The notes under the pieces were generated by a model. It did not search any database, was not told the origin of the DNA, and saw only the letters and a list, made by a program, of their open reading frames with translations. DNA of 19,674 nt, taken from the NCBI GenBank assembly GCA_964607865.1, contig CAZSLZ010000051.1, positions 1 to 19,674 on the forward strand. The letters are read 5' to 3'. Shown here piece by piece: positions 1 to 8,205 of this stretch (the stretch's first letter is position 1; every line of letters starts with the position of its first letter). This stretch comes from CAZSLZ01 sp964607865 (lineage in GTDB: Bacteria > Vulcanimicrobiota > JAJTBE01 > CAZSLZ01). Position numbers and translations under genes: made by a program.

Positions 1-474
1 GTAACAATGATGGCAGAACTTCTGGATTCTTATATAGAAGAGAATAATGCTGAAGTTTTTATTTTTCCCTTTCAGGAAACTCAGGATAAGAAAGTTTGTG
101 AAGCCCTGAAGAATAAAATGAAATTTGGCGCCAGAATAATAGAGAGAAAGTACAGTTTGCCGCAAATGATGGGATTAATGGGAGAAATGGACCTTATTGT
201 AGGAATGAGGTTGCATTCTCTTATCTTTGCACTGAACCTGGGAATCCCGGTTCTGGGGTTGTCTTATGACCCAAAAGTTGCCAACCTTATGCAAATGCTG
301 AACTTGCCCTGGCTGTCAATTGAAGGTTTTACCAGGGAAGAATTGGTCAATACAATGGCTAAAGTTTATCTGGACAGAGGAATTATCAGGGAAAAACTGC
401 CGGGAAGAGTTCAACTGTTAAAAAATAAGGCAAAATGTAATATAAAACTACTGAAAGAAGTGCTGGATAAATGA
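1..474 (+). CDS. csaB: Polysaccharide pyruvyl transferase CsaB, C-terminal part (5' end outside window)
   Basis: This is the C-terminal ~157 residues of a CsaB-type pyruvyl transferase, which transfers pyruvate from PEP to a cell-wall polysaccharide used to anchor SLH-domain proteins. The frame is open from base 1, so the start lies upstream; the ATGs at 7 and 10 are internal. The family hallmark is visible: a GMRLHSLIFAL stretch followed by PVLGLSYDPKV, which in this GT-B-like family lies in the C-terminal substrate/donor half. The C-terminal helix is Lys-rich. The TGA stop (472-474) abuts the GTG start of the next gene, suggesting translational coupling. The family call is confident; the polysaccharide substrate cannot be read from sequence. 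Confidence 0.88.
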   Translation, partial: VTMMAELLDSYIEENNAEVFIFPFQETQDKKVCEALKNKMKFGARIIERKYSLPQMMGLMGEMDLIVGMRLHSLIFALNLGIPVLGLSYDPKVANLMQMLNLPWLSIEGFTREELVNTMAKVYLDRGIIREKLPGRVQLLKNKAKCNIKLLKEVLDK

Positions 475-1683
475 GTGAAGAAAAATAAGGAAAAAATCTC
501 TGTAAAGAATATCGCTAAAGGTATTATTATAGGTGTTTTAGTGGTAATAATTCTGTTGTTTATCGACGACAGCCTTGCTTATAATCTTTACTACAAGGAT
601 ATGAATACCTTATGGAGCCCAGATGGCAAACATCTGGTTTTTGTGCGGTATTACCCCATGATCGATGGTAGATATGCGCCTTTTGAAATATGGAAAATGA
701 AACCCGACGGCTCAGGAAAAACCCTTCTTTATGAATCTCAGGATGATTATAACTATTTCGGGCTTCAAAGCCTGCTTTTCTCTGATGATGGGAACTACCT
801 GAACCTTGTTGAAAAATTTCAAGATAATGACAGGGGTATATACAAAGAAAAAGCTGTCAGGATACCTGTAGATTCTGCAAAAAAAAGCGAATCAGCTCAA
901 TGGGAGTTAGATAAGAAAAATCAATACGATACAATTCTGGCCTTTCAGAATAATAAGGTAATATATAGAAAAATTCACGAAAATAACCCGGAATGTGCCT
1001 GGGAACTTCTGGAAATGGATTTTGATACAAAAGAAGTTTTAAATAACAATAAGTTTTCAAGCCAGGATATCATTTGTTCCTCTTTAGATTATTATGGAGA
1101 TGAGGTTATTGGTGCAGTTTCCAAAATGAATAATACTAAAGAAAAAAATCTGTCCTTTATGTATGATTTTAACAAAAATCATATAGCAAAAAATGAGTTA
1201 AATATATTTCAGTTACTGTATTTGCCACAGAAGAAAAAGACAATTCTGGTAATCGAATATGAAGACAAGGCTAAAGCTTTGGTTGAAGTTAACAATCAAA
1301 GTGAGATAATTGATCAATATCAGCTTCAATTGTCGCCTGAAGCTACTGATGAAAGATTCCGGCAAATAATCATTGACAAAAATGGAGAAAATGTAATTTT
1401 CATTGATGGGAATGATTTGCACGGTGTAAACCTTGCCACTAAAGGACAGAAGTTAATTGCCAAAGATTTAAGTGAAAATAAGATTGGCCTTGTTGCAATT
1501 TCACCCGACGAAAAGAAGATAACTTTTACCAACGGTGATACAATCTTTCTTTATGATATTGAAACGAAAAAAATAAGCAGCCTGACCCAGCTCTCGCCCC
1601 ATTCAAAAATGCTGAAAAAACCATGGTTTAGAAAATATATCGCAATCCGTGAAGAATTAATCTTTGGCGGCCATAGCCATTAA
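475..1683 (+). CDS. Membrane-anchored PD40/TolB-like beta-propeller protein
   Basis: A 402-residue protein of unknown specific role. One hydrophobic segment (about residues 16-31) near the N-terminus follows a Lys-rich stretch, which predicts a type II membrane anchor with the rest outside the cytoplasm. The body carries WD40-like/PD40 signatures: TLWSPDGKHLVFVR at about 46-58, IWKMKPDGSG at 72-81, and a late VAISPDEKKITFTNG followed by IFLYDIETKK. These suggest a TolB-like propeller. The start is GTG at 475, directly after the csaB TGA; an overlapping ATG at 471 gives only a five-codon frame. No strong ribosome site is seen, so translation is probably coupled to csaB. A role near the cell envelope is inferred only from the neighbour and the anchor. 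Confidence 0.7.
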   Translation: MKKNKEKISVKNIAKGIIIGVLVVIILLFIDDSLAYNLYYKDMNTLWSPDGKHLVFVRYYPMIDGRYAPFEIWKMKPDGSGKTLLYESQDDYNYFGLQSLLFSDDGNYLNLVEKFQDNDRGIYKEKAVRIPVDSAKKSESAQWELDKKNQYDTILAFQNNKVIYRKIHENNPECAWELLEMDFDTKEVLNNNKFSSQDIICSSLDYYGDEVIGAVSKMNNTKEKNLSFMYDFNKNHIAKNELNIFQLLYLPQKKKTILVIEYEDKAKALVEVNNQSEIIDQYQLQLSPEATDERFRQIIIDKNGENVIFIDGNDLHGVNLATKGQKLIAKDLSENKIGLVAISPDEKKITFTNGDTIFLYDIETKKISSLTQLSPHSKMLKKPWFRKYIAIREELIFGGHSH

Positions 1684-1785
1684 TTTGTCAAATTTCCATA
1701 GCGCGTAATGCCGCTATTCCTTTAGATTGCCAGTTTTTTCGAAACTTTCAATTTATAATATACTTTTGAAAATCCACACCCTTCT

Positions 1786-1804
1786 AAACCGATACAGGTT
1801 TTTT
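1786..1804 (+). terminator. Weak terminator-like hairpin
   Basis: A 5-bp stem AAACC/GGTTT with loop GATACA runs into a short T run in the gap between the convergent beta-propeller and ppsA genes. A second small hairpin (ATAGCG/CGCTAT, about 1700-1719) lies upstream in the same gap. Both are weak, and the assignment rests mainly on position. Confidence 0.3.
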
Positions 1805-4177
1805 CTACCTTTTCTTCTCAAGTTCTGCCACATGTTTTATGACATCAATTACGCTGTCAGGGTTCAAGGAAATTGAATCGATTCCCTCATTTACCAGAAA
1901 TTCAGCATATCCGGGGTAATCACTGGGCGCCTGCCCGCAGATACCTACTTTTGTATTATTATCATGAGCAGCTTGAATTAACATTGAGATCAACCTCTTC
2001 ACAGCTTCATTTCTTTCATCAAAAAGATATTTTAAACCGGCTGAATCTCTGTCCACCCCTAAGGTTAACTGAGTAAGGTCGTTGCTGCCGATGGAAAAAC
2101 CGTCAAACCGCCGGGCAAACTCTCTTGCAAGTATTATGTTAGAGGGCACCTCTGCCATAATATAAACTTTCAGGTTATTCCGCCCCTGTTTCAGGCCGTT
2201 TTCCTCCAGAACCTTCAGCACACGGCCCGCTTCATCCAGGGTTCTGCAAAAGGGAATCATAATTATCACATTGTCAAAACCCATTTCCTCTCTTACCTTC
2301 TTTATCGCCTCACATTCCAGCTTGAACCCTGGTTTGTATTCATCACTGTAATAACGGGATGCACCCCGGAAACCCAGCATTGGGTTATTCTCCTCCGGTT
2401 CAAATTCCTTTCCGCCTATGAGGTCGGCATATTCATTGGTTTTAAAATCGCTCATTCTGACTATTACTTCATCGGGGTATTGGGCCGCAGCAATTCTGGC
2501 GATGCCCCTGGAAAGATGATCTGCAAAATATCTGGTTTTGTCATGGTAGGAAGCTGTGAGCTGAGATATTTTTTCCTTTGCTTTCTTATCTTCCAATTTT
2601 TCAAAATTTACCAGCGCAAGAGGATGAATTTTAATTGCGCTATTAACAATAAACTCCATTCTGGCCAGTCCCACGCCCTTGCTGGGAAGCCGCCACCATC
2701 GGAAAGCTGCATCGGGGTTGGCGATATTGAGCATGATCTGGGTTTCTGTAGATGGTATATCTGACAGGTCAAGTTGTTTTTTTTCATAAGCCAGTTTTCC
2801 TTTATAGACAACGCCTTTATCTCCCCCGGTGCAGGATAAGGTAACTTCCCTGCCATCTTTAACTGTCTGGGTGGCATTTTCCGTACCTACCACTGCAGGA
2901 ACGCCCAGCTCCCGGCTGACAATAGCAGCATGGCTGGTTCTTCCACCCAGATCTGTTATTATTCCGGCAGCTTTTTTCATAATGGGTACCCAGTCGGGGT
3001 CAGTCATCCCGGTTACCAGAATGGAATTTTCCTCAAATTCATCAATATCACCGGAAGACTTCAATAGAGAAACTTTGCCGGATGCTATGGCATTGCCGAT
3101 ACCCAGGCCGGTTAACAATTCCTCGCCTTTTTCCTTAAGGCTGAACTCGTTCAAAACCCCTGCTTCCCTTTGAGACTGCACCGTTTCAGGCCTCGCCTGC
3201 ACGATAAAGAGCTTGTTGGAAACCCCATCCTTTGCCCATTCCATATCCATAGGCCTGCCGTAATGCTTTTCAATAAGTTTTCCCCAGCGCGCTAATTGAA
3301 GAATCTCTTCATCTTCAAGAACCGGTTTTCTGCGCTCTTCCTTCTTTGTATCTATGTTTCTGGTTTTTTCGCTTTTACCCGAGGCATATATCATTTTTTT
3401 CTTTTTGGTACCAATTTCTTTCTTTAGGATGGGAATCAATTTCTTGTTGTCCAGGAAAGGTTTATAAACCACATATTCATCGGGGTTCACCGTTCCCTGA
3501 ACTACATTTTCGCCCAAACCCCAAGAAGCATTTATTACAATGTTGTCGGGGAATCCGGTTTCTGTATCTATGGAAAACATCACCCCGGCTCCAGCTTTAT
3601 CTGATCTGACCATCTTCTGAACACCCACTGCCAGGGCAACTTTCATCTGGTTAAACCCCTGTTCGTTTCTATAGGAAATTGCCCTGTCGGTAAAAAGCGA
3701 AGCATAGCATTTTTTGCAGGCCTGCAACAGAGCACTTTCACCCGATACATTAAGGAAAGTTTCCTGCTGGCCCGCAAAACTGGCTTCAGGCAAATCCTCT
3801 GCTGTGGCGCTGCTTCGTACAGCCACGCTTATCTCTTTATTGGAATATTTCTCTTCCAGTTCTTTATAGGCTTTTTTTATTTCTTCTGCCAGTTTTTCAG
3901 GAAAATCCGAATCCATAATTAAATCCCTGATTTTTTTACCTGCCTTTTCCAGGGAAAATTCTTCCCTTTCCCATTTCTGTATATGATTTCTAATTTTTTC
4001 TTCCAGGCCGTTATGTTCAATAAAATCCCGGTAACCCTGGGCTGTGGTGGAAAACCCCAGGGGAACCCTGATTCCCTCATCCTGTAGTTTTGTCATCATC
4101 TCGCCCAGTGAAGCATTCTTTCCTCCCACACTGGAAACATCATCGCTGTTTAAATCCTCAAACCATTTAATATACAT
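1805..4177 (-). CDS. ppsA: Phosphoenolpyruvate synthase (pyruvate, water dikinase)
   Basis: Makes PEP from pyruvate, ATP and water (products AMP and phosphate) in the cytoplasm, the gluconeogenic entry step. It is full length at 790 residues, the usual size. Order of motifs: ATP-grasp N-domain with VGGKNASLGEMM (~17-28) and RSSATAEDLPEASFAGQQE (~121-139); swivelling phosphohistidine domain with GGRTSHAAIVSRELGVPAVVG, phospho-acceptor His416; C-terminal PEP/pyruvate barrel with NPMLGFRGASRYY, MAEVPSN, GSNDLTQLTLGVDRD and GICGQ, catalytic Cys747. The ATG at 4177 is chosen because GGAGG sits 5 bases upstream; the frame stays open to 4240, but those 21 codons lack family similarity and a ribosome site. 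Transcribed divergently from the TetR gene. A TATAAA (about 4205-4210, minus strand) could be its -10 box. No defects seen. Confidence 0.96.
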   Translation of the reverse strand: MYIKWFEDLNSDDVSSVGGKNASLGEMMTKLQDEGIRVPLGFSTTAQGYRDFIEHNGLEEKIRNHIQKWEREEFSLEKAGKKIRDLIMDSDFPEKLAEEIKKAYKELEEKYSNKEISVAVRSSATAEDLPEASFAGQQETFLNVSGESALLQACKKCYASLFTDRAISYRNEQGFNQMKVALAVGVQKMVRSDKAGAGVMFSIDTETGFPDNIVINASWGLGENVVQGTVNPDEYVVYKPFLDNKKLIPILKKEIGTKKKKMIYASGKSEKTRNIDTKKEERRKPVLEDEEILQLARWGKLIEKHYGRPMDMEWAKDGVSNKLFIVQARPETVQSQREAGVLNEFSLKEKGEELLTGLGIGNAIASGKVSLLKSSGDIDEFEENSILVTGMTDPDWVPIMKKAAGIITDLGGRTSHAAIVSRELGVPAVVGTENATQTVKDGREVTLSCTGGDKGVVYKGKLAYEKKQLDLSDIPSTETQIMLNIANPDAAFRWWRLPSKGVGLARMEFIVNSAIKIHPLALVNFEKLEDKKAKEKISQLTASYHDKTRYFADHLSRGIARIAAAQYPDEVIVRMSDFKTNEYADLIGGKEFEPEENNPMLGFRGASRYYSDEYKPGFKLECEAIKKVREEMGFDNVIIMIPFCRTLDEAGRVLKVLEENGLKQGRNNLKVYIMAEVPSNIILAREFARRFDGFSIGSNDLTQLTLGVDRDSAGLKYLFDERNEAVKRLISMLIQAAHDNNTKVGICGQAPSDYPGYAEFLVNEGIDSISLNPDSVIDVIKHVAELEKKR

Positions 4178-4280
4178 CTTGTCCTCCCATGTTTGCAATT
4201 GTCCTTTATATGAACAAAAGAAGCCAATGTCCGGTTTCAATAAAATGAAACTGCATTTCAGGCTTTTCTCTGTTTAAAGA

Positions 4281-4309
4281 TTGACCTGAATGAAAAAATA
4301 TGATATTCT
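4281..4309 (+). promoter_or_regulatory. Promoter of the tetR-efflux operon
   Basis: TTGACC (4281-4286), 17-base spacer, then TATTCT (4304-4309). A TG one base before the -10 (4301-4302) makes it an extended -10 promoter. The predicted transcription start, near 4316, is 31 bases before the TetR start codon. This is by inspection only. Confidence 0.5.
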
Positions 4310-4310
4310 G

Positions 4311-4336
4311 GAAACTGTTAACTCTATTTTAGTTTC
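4311..4336 (+). promoter_or_regulatory. Candidate TetR operator (inverted repeat)
   Basis: GAAACT at 4311-4316 is repeated inverted as AGTTTC at 4331-4336, with a 14-base spacer, directly downstream of the -10 box and just upstream of the regulator's ribosome site. Autorepression is usual for TetR regulators, so the position suits an operator. The half-sites are short and the spacer long, so confidence is low. Confidence 0.3.
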
Positions 4337-4346
4337 TGGAGTATAA

Positions 4347-5006
4347 ATGGAAAAACTGAAAACCAAACAAAGAATTCTAAGCCTGGCAAGCCGGGCATTT
4401 TTTAAGGTCGGGTTCAGGGCTATGACCATGGATAAACTGGCTGAAAATGCAGGTATAAGTAAAAAGACTATTTACAAGTATTTTTCCGGTAAAAGCCATC
4501 TTGTCAGGGAAACCATATCCATGATTATCGACTCGGTGTTTGAAGAGCAGGACAATTATCTGAACAGAGCTACAGACCCGGTTGAACAGTTCATCTATTT
4601 CTTTATCCCTCTTTTTCAACTGTGGGCAAGGCTTGGACATAATCAGGTGAATGAAATTGCCGGCCAGTTTCCTGAAGCTTTTGAGGTTATTGATAACCGT
4701 CGCAGAAAGAGAATACCCATTCTTGTGAACATATATGAGGAGGGGGTAAAAAAGGGATATTTCCGGCCGGTCAACTGTAAATTGCTTTATTCATTTATTC
4801 AGGATTCAGTCCTGAATTTTCTTACTCCCGGAAAATTGGCCAGTTTGGGGGTATCTCCGACAGAAACCATAGAAATGCTACTTCACATTTTTTTATTCGG
4901 CCTGGTTGCCGATGAAAAGATGGATGTGGTCCAGTCAAAGTTCAGTGATCTAAAAAAAATATTGCCCCCACCCGGCGAAACTTTCTTATTTGATTTCATA
5001 GATTGA
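4347..5006 (+). CDS. TetR/AcrR-family transcriptional regulator of the efflux operon
   Basis: A 219-residue TetR-type repressor, a typical length. The N-terminal helix-turn-helix is clear: RILSLASRAFFKVGFRAMTM then DKLAENAGISKKTIYKYFSG, up to about residue 50, with KKTIYKYF as the recognition helix. The C-terminal ligand/dimer domain is variable, as expected. The start ATG at 4347 has GGAG 7 bases upstream. It is the first gene of the efflux operon and ends where the HlyD gene's ribosome site begins, so it probably controls the transporter, as CecR does for ybhGFSR in E. coli (analogy, not shown here). The inducer is unknown. Confidence 0.9.
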   Translation: MEKLKTKQRILSLASRAFFKVGFRAMTMDKLAENAGISKKTIYKYFSGKSHLVRETISMIIDSVFEEQDNYLNRATDPVEQFIYFFIPLFQLWARLGHNQVNEIAGQFPEAFEVIDNRRRKRIPILVNIYEEGVKKGYFRPVNCKLLYSFIQDSVLNFLTPGKLASLGVSPTETIEMLLHIFLFGLVADEKMDVVQSKFSDLKKILPPPGETFLFDFID

Positions 5007-5017
5007 AGGAGAGAATT

Positions 5018-6331
5018 ATGAACCCCCAAAAAGACAAATTAAAATATATCATTATTGCTTTTCTGGTAATCATTGTCGTCACTGCAATATACCTGTTTGT
5101 AATAAAGAACGGAAAGGACGAAATGCTGTTTTCCGGTGTGGTTGAAGTTACCACATATAATATGTCTTTCGAGGCCCGGGGAAGAATTGAGAAAATTTAT
5201 GCAAAGGAAGGCCAGGCAGTTAAAAAGGGAGATTTACTGGCAATTCTGGATCAGGAACCTTTTCAGGCTCAGTATAAGCGGGCCCGGGCCAAACTGGCAG
5301 GCGCAGAAGCGAATTTGGACAATCTTCTGGCAGGCCCCCGCCCCAATGAAATTGAACAGGCCAGGGCACAATTAAGAGGCGCCCGTGCGGAATTGGAAAA
5401 GCTGCAGAACGGCCCCACTGCAAATGAACTCGAGCAGGCCAGGGCATCCATGCTGTCTGCCTGGCAACAATACAATCTCATGAAGTCGGGCTACAGACAA
5501 GAAGATGTCAGCTCCGCCGGAAATCAACTGGAATCTGCCCGGTCCAACATGGAAACTGTGAAACGGAATTACGAACGTTACAGAAATCTTTATGAGATAG
5601 GCGCCGTATCGGCCCAGAGTTATGAAACCCACAAAAACCAATATGAAGTTGCCCTGGCAAATTATGAAAATGCCCGGCAGCAGTATAAAAAAATGCAGTC
5701 AGGCTTCCGCCCACCTGAAGTAAAACAGGTTTATGAACAATACAAGGCCCAGAAGGCCCGTTACGATGAAATGCTCACCGGCACCCGCCCCGAGATTATA
5801 AGTAAGGCAAAAACCCAGGTAGATTACTGGGAGAACCAGGTTCAGTTAATGCTTGAAGGCCCCCGGAAACAGGAAGTAAAAGCTGCGAGGGAAAGGGTCC
5901 AGGAAGCTGAGGCGGGGGTAGAGCTGGCTACGAACCAGTTGAAAAATTCAAAAATTCATGCTCCTGCCGATGGCGTGGTGGTAACTGTAAATTTCGAAGA
6001 TTCAGAAACCATAGGGCCGGGAATACCTGTTGTATCCATTAACGATCTGGCAAACCCATGGGTCTATATTTTCCTTCCCGAAACCTTGTTTGGAAAAGTC
6101 AACCTGAACGAGCCGGCAGTGGCCACCGTAGATTCTTTTCCCGGTGAAGAATTTCAGGGGAAGGTTACCCGGATTTATGAAAAAGCTGAGTTTACCCCCA
6201 AATTCATTCAAACCCACAGGGAGCGTGTAAACCTTGTTTTCCGCACCAAGGTTCAGGTTGAAAACCCCGGTTTAAAACTAAAACCCGGCATGCCCGCCGA
6301 TGTGGTGATAAAAACCAATGAAAAAGACTGA
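5018..6331 (+). CDS. HlyD/YbhG-family periplasmic adaptor (membrane fusion protein)
   Basis: A 437-residue adaptor linking the inner-membrane ABC transporter to the outer-membrane factor. It has an N-terminal membrane anchor (about residues 10-29), a biotinyl-lipoyl-like half (GRIEKIYAKEGQAVKKGDLLAI, split around the hairpin; second half KIHAPADGVVVTV), a long coiled-coil hairpin (about 80-310) and a C-terminal beta-barrel region ending KLKPGMPADVVI. The hairpin is built from six 26-residue units, each opening with a G-x-R/T-P-like turn: three on the descending arm (106, 132, 158) and three on the ascending arm (229, 255, 281). The ATG at 5018 is chosen because AAGGAG lies 6 bases upstream; the in-frame TTG at 5003 overlaps the tetR stop and lacks a site. 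Its end overlaps the next gene by 14 bases. Confidence 0.92.
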   Translation: MNPQKDKLKYIIIAFLVIIVVTAIYLFVIKNGKDEMLFSGVVEVTTYNMSFEARGRIEKIYAKEGQAVKKGDLLAILDQEPFQAQYKRARAKLAGAEANLDNLLAGPRPNEIEQARAQLRGARAELEKLQNGPTANELEQARASMLSAWQQYNLMKSGYRQEDVSSAGNQLESARSNMETVKRNYERYRNLYEIGAVSAQSYETHKNQYEVALANYENARQQYKKMQSGFRPPEVKQVYEQYKAQKARYDEMLTGTRPEIISKAKTQVDYWENQVQLMLEGPRKQEVKAARERVQEAEAGVELATNQLKNSKIHAPADGVVVTVNFEDSETIGPGIPVVSINDLANPWVYIFLPETLFGKVNLNEPAVATVDSFPGEEFQGKVTRIYEKAEFTPKFIQTHRERVNLVFRTKVQVENPGLKLKPGMPADVVIKTNEKD

Positions 6332-7268
6332 AGTTGAAGTAAAAAGTTTAACAAAAAAATATGGCAATGTGGAAGCTTTGAAGGGAATTAGCCTGAAAGT
6401 GGGGCACGGTGAAATTTTTGGGCTGGTGGGCCCTGACGGAGCGGGAAAAACCACTCTGCTGAAAATTCTTATGGGGATCCTCAGTTATGATGGGGGTGAA
6501 GTTTTAATCGATGGTGAGGACAGCCGGAATTATATCGAAAGGATTCGCAATAAGCTTGGATATATTTCCCAGAACTTCAGTCTTTATGGCGACCTTACCG
6601 TGGAAGAGAATATTGACTTTTTTGCCCGGCTGTACCCTGAGGCTGGAGATATTTCCCGAAGAAAAAGCCAGCTTCTGGATTTTATAGGCCTGGATCGCTT
6701 CAAAGACAGGCTGGCTGCGAACCTTTCCGGGGGGATGAAACAAAAGCTGGCATTATTATGCGGGCTTATTCATAAACCTCCGATTATGATCATGGATGAA
6801 CCCACCACAGGTATCGATCCGGTTTCCCGCCGGGAATTCTGGAAAATTATTTTTCAGCTTCAGAAAGATGGACTGACGGTAGTTTCTTCTACCCCATATA
6901 TGGATGAAGCTGAGCAGTTCAACAAGCTGGCGTTGATTCATAAGGGAGAAATACTGAAAACCGGTTCCGCAGATCAAATAAGAAAGTCGGTTCCCGGCCA
7001 GGCTATCGAAGTGCTATGCGATAAACCCATAGCTTCGCGAAGGTTGTTGCAAAAAAACAAAAATGTTAAAGATGTTGAGTTGTTTGGTGACAAAATTCAT
7101 ATTTTTGTTGAAGAAACAGACGATGAATTGAGGGAAGAAATAACCCGTATATTGGAAGAAAACGGAATAAAAGTGGGAAAAGCTGAGATAGTTGGCTATT
7201 CGATGGAAGATGTCTTTCTGATATTGACCTCTCCAGATGGGGCAATGGGAGGTGTTTCCCCTGGATAA
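6318..7268 (+). CDS. ABC transporter ATP-binding protein (NBD1)
   Basis: A 316-residue ATPase of the ABC-2/YbhF-like drug export type. Seen: Walker A GPDGAGKTT (38-46; Asp instead of the usual Asn), Q-loop Gln85, consensus signature LSGGM (136-140), Walker B IMIMDE (156-161) with catalytic Glu161, and the D-loop region. The H-loop His is replaced: the usual TTHYMDEAE reads STPYMDEAE, giving Pro193. A C-terminal accessory domain of about 90 residues follows. It starts within the HlyD gene (14-base overlap), so it is translationally coupled. It probably pairs with the next ATPase; in E. coli YbhF the two domains are fused in one chain. Its unusual residues fall in the same composite ATP site as those of its partner. 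Confidence 0.92.
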   Translation: MKKTEVEVKSLTKKYGNVEALKGISLKVGHGEIFGLVGPDGAGKTTLLKILMGILSYDGGEVLIDGEDSRNYIERIRNKLGYISQNFSLYGDLTVEENIDFFARLYPEAGDISRRKSQLLDFIGLDRFKDRLAANLSGGMKQKLALLCGLIHKPPIMIMDEPTTGIDPVSRREFWKIIFQLQKDGLTVVSSTPYMDEAEQFNKLALIHKGEILKTGSADQIRKSVPGQAIEVLCDKPIASRRLLQKNKNVKDVELFGDKIHIFVEETDDELREEITRILEENGIKVGKAEIVGYSMEDVFLILTSPDGAMGGVSPG

Positions 7269-8205
7269 ACTCAGTGTAGATGTGCAAAAACTTTCAAAAA
7301 AATTCGGTGATTTTACCGCGGTAGATAATGTAAGCTTCAAGATCCGCCGAGGTTCCATTTTTGGTTTTCTGGGGCCCAACGGAGCGGGCAAATCCACAAC
7401 AATACGCATGCTCCTGGGGATCATTCAGCCCACCGGAGGAGAGGGTACGGTTCTGGGTTATGATATTTTTACCCAGGCTGAAGAAATAAGGGCAAATGTG
7501 GGTTATATGTCCCAGAAATTCAGTCTGTATAAGGATTTATCCGTTACAGAAAACCTGAATTTTTTTGCGGGCATATTCGGCTTATCTCAAGAGGCAAGAA
7601 AAGACAGAATAAAAGAACTTATTAAGCTTACCCACCTGGAAGGCCTTGAGAACCAACTGGCATCGGGGTTACCCAGGGGTATCCAACAGAGGTTGGCTTT
7701 TGCCGTTGCCCTGCTGCATGACCCCGAGCTGGTTTTTCTGGACGAACCTACGGGGGGAGTTGACCCGGCATTGAGAAGGTATTTCTGGGAGATCATTATT
7801 GAGTTGTCACAGAGAGGCAAGACCATTATGGTTACTACCCATTATATGGACGAGGTGGAAAGATGCGACCAGATTTGCTTCATTTACGGCGGCAGGCTTA
7901 TTGCCCGCGGAAGCCCTCATGAATTGAAGACCCGTTTTCTTGACGGCCAGACCTACAAACTCCATACCGAAGAACGTTTGGAAGTTATGGATGTACTGAA
8001 GGATTTCCCCGGTATCAGCAATATTTTCCCCGCTGGTGAGACGGTCCGGTTCTTATTGAAACCTGACAGGTCATCACCGGAACAAATTGACGCAGAAATC
8101 GGTAAGAAAGATATTGTTTCCAGCCCAGCCAAACCTGACAGCCCAACCCTGGAAGACGTTTTCGCTTCTCTTGTGGAAAAACAAAAACAGGAGCCTGTTT
8201 CATGA
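7237..8205 (+). CDS. ABC transporter ATP-binding protein (NBD2)
   Basis: A 322-residue ATPase partner of the preceding gene. Seen: Walker A GPNGAGKST (46-54), Q-loop at MSQKFSLY, Walker B LVFLDE (165-170), and an intact H-loop TTHYMDE with His202. The signature is degenerate: where LSGGMKQRL is expected, the chain reads LPRGIQQRL (145-153), losing the signature Ser and first Gly. The start is uncertain. The ATG at 7237 overlaps NBD1 by 32 bases without a good ribosome site. A strong GGGAGG (7247-7252) lies 8 bases before an in-frame CTG at 7261, next to the point where family similarity starts (LSVDVQKLSKKFG). The stop overlaps the permease start as ATGA. Confidence 0.9.
   Translation: MGQWEVFPLDKLSVDVQKLSKKFGDFTAVDNVSFKIRRGSIFGFLGPNGAGKSTTIRMLLGIIQPTGGEGTVLGYDIFTQAEEIRANVGYMSQKFSLYKDLSVTENLNFFAGIFGLSQEARKDRIKELIKLTHLEGLENQLASGLPRGIQQRLAFAVALLHDPELVFLDEPTGGVDPALRRYFWEIIIELSQRGKTIMVTTHYMDEVERCDQICFIYGGRLIARGSPHELKTRFLDGQTYKLHTEERLEVMDVLKDFPGISNIFPAGETVRFLLKPDRSSPEQIDAEIGKKDIVSSPAKPDSPTLEDVFASLVEKQKQEPVS

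Noticed and set aside
2829..3173. Frames opposite ppsA and other long antisense frames (for example 7014-7424, 13242-13598)
   Set aside because: Shadows of strongly supported genes; no ribosome sites or family similarity.
4178..4240. 21-codon N-terminal extension of ppsA
   Set aside because: No ribosome site and no family similarity; the ATG at 4177 has a clear GGAGG.
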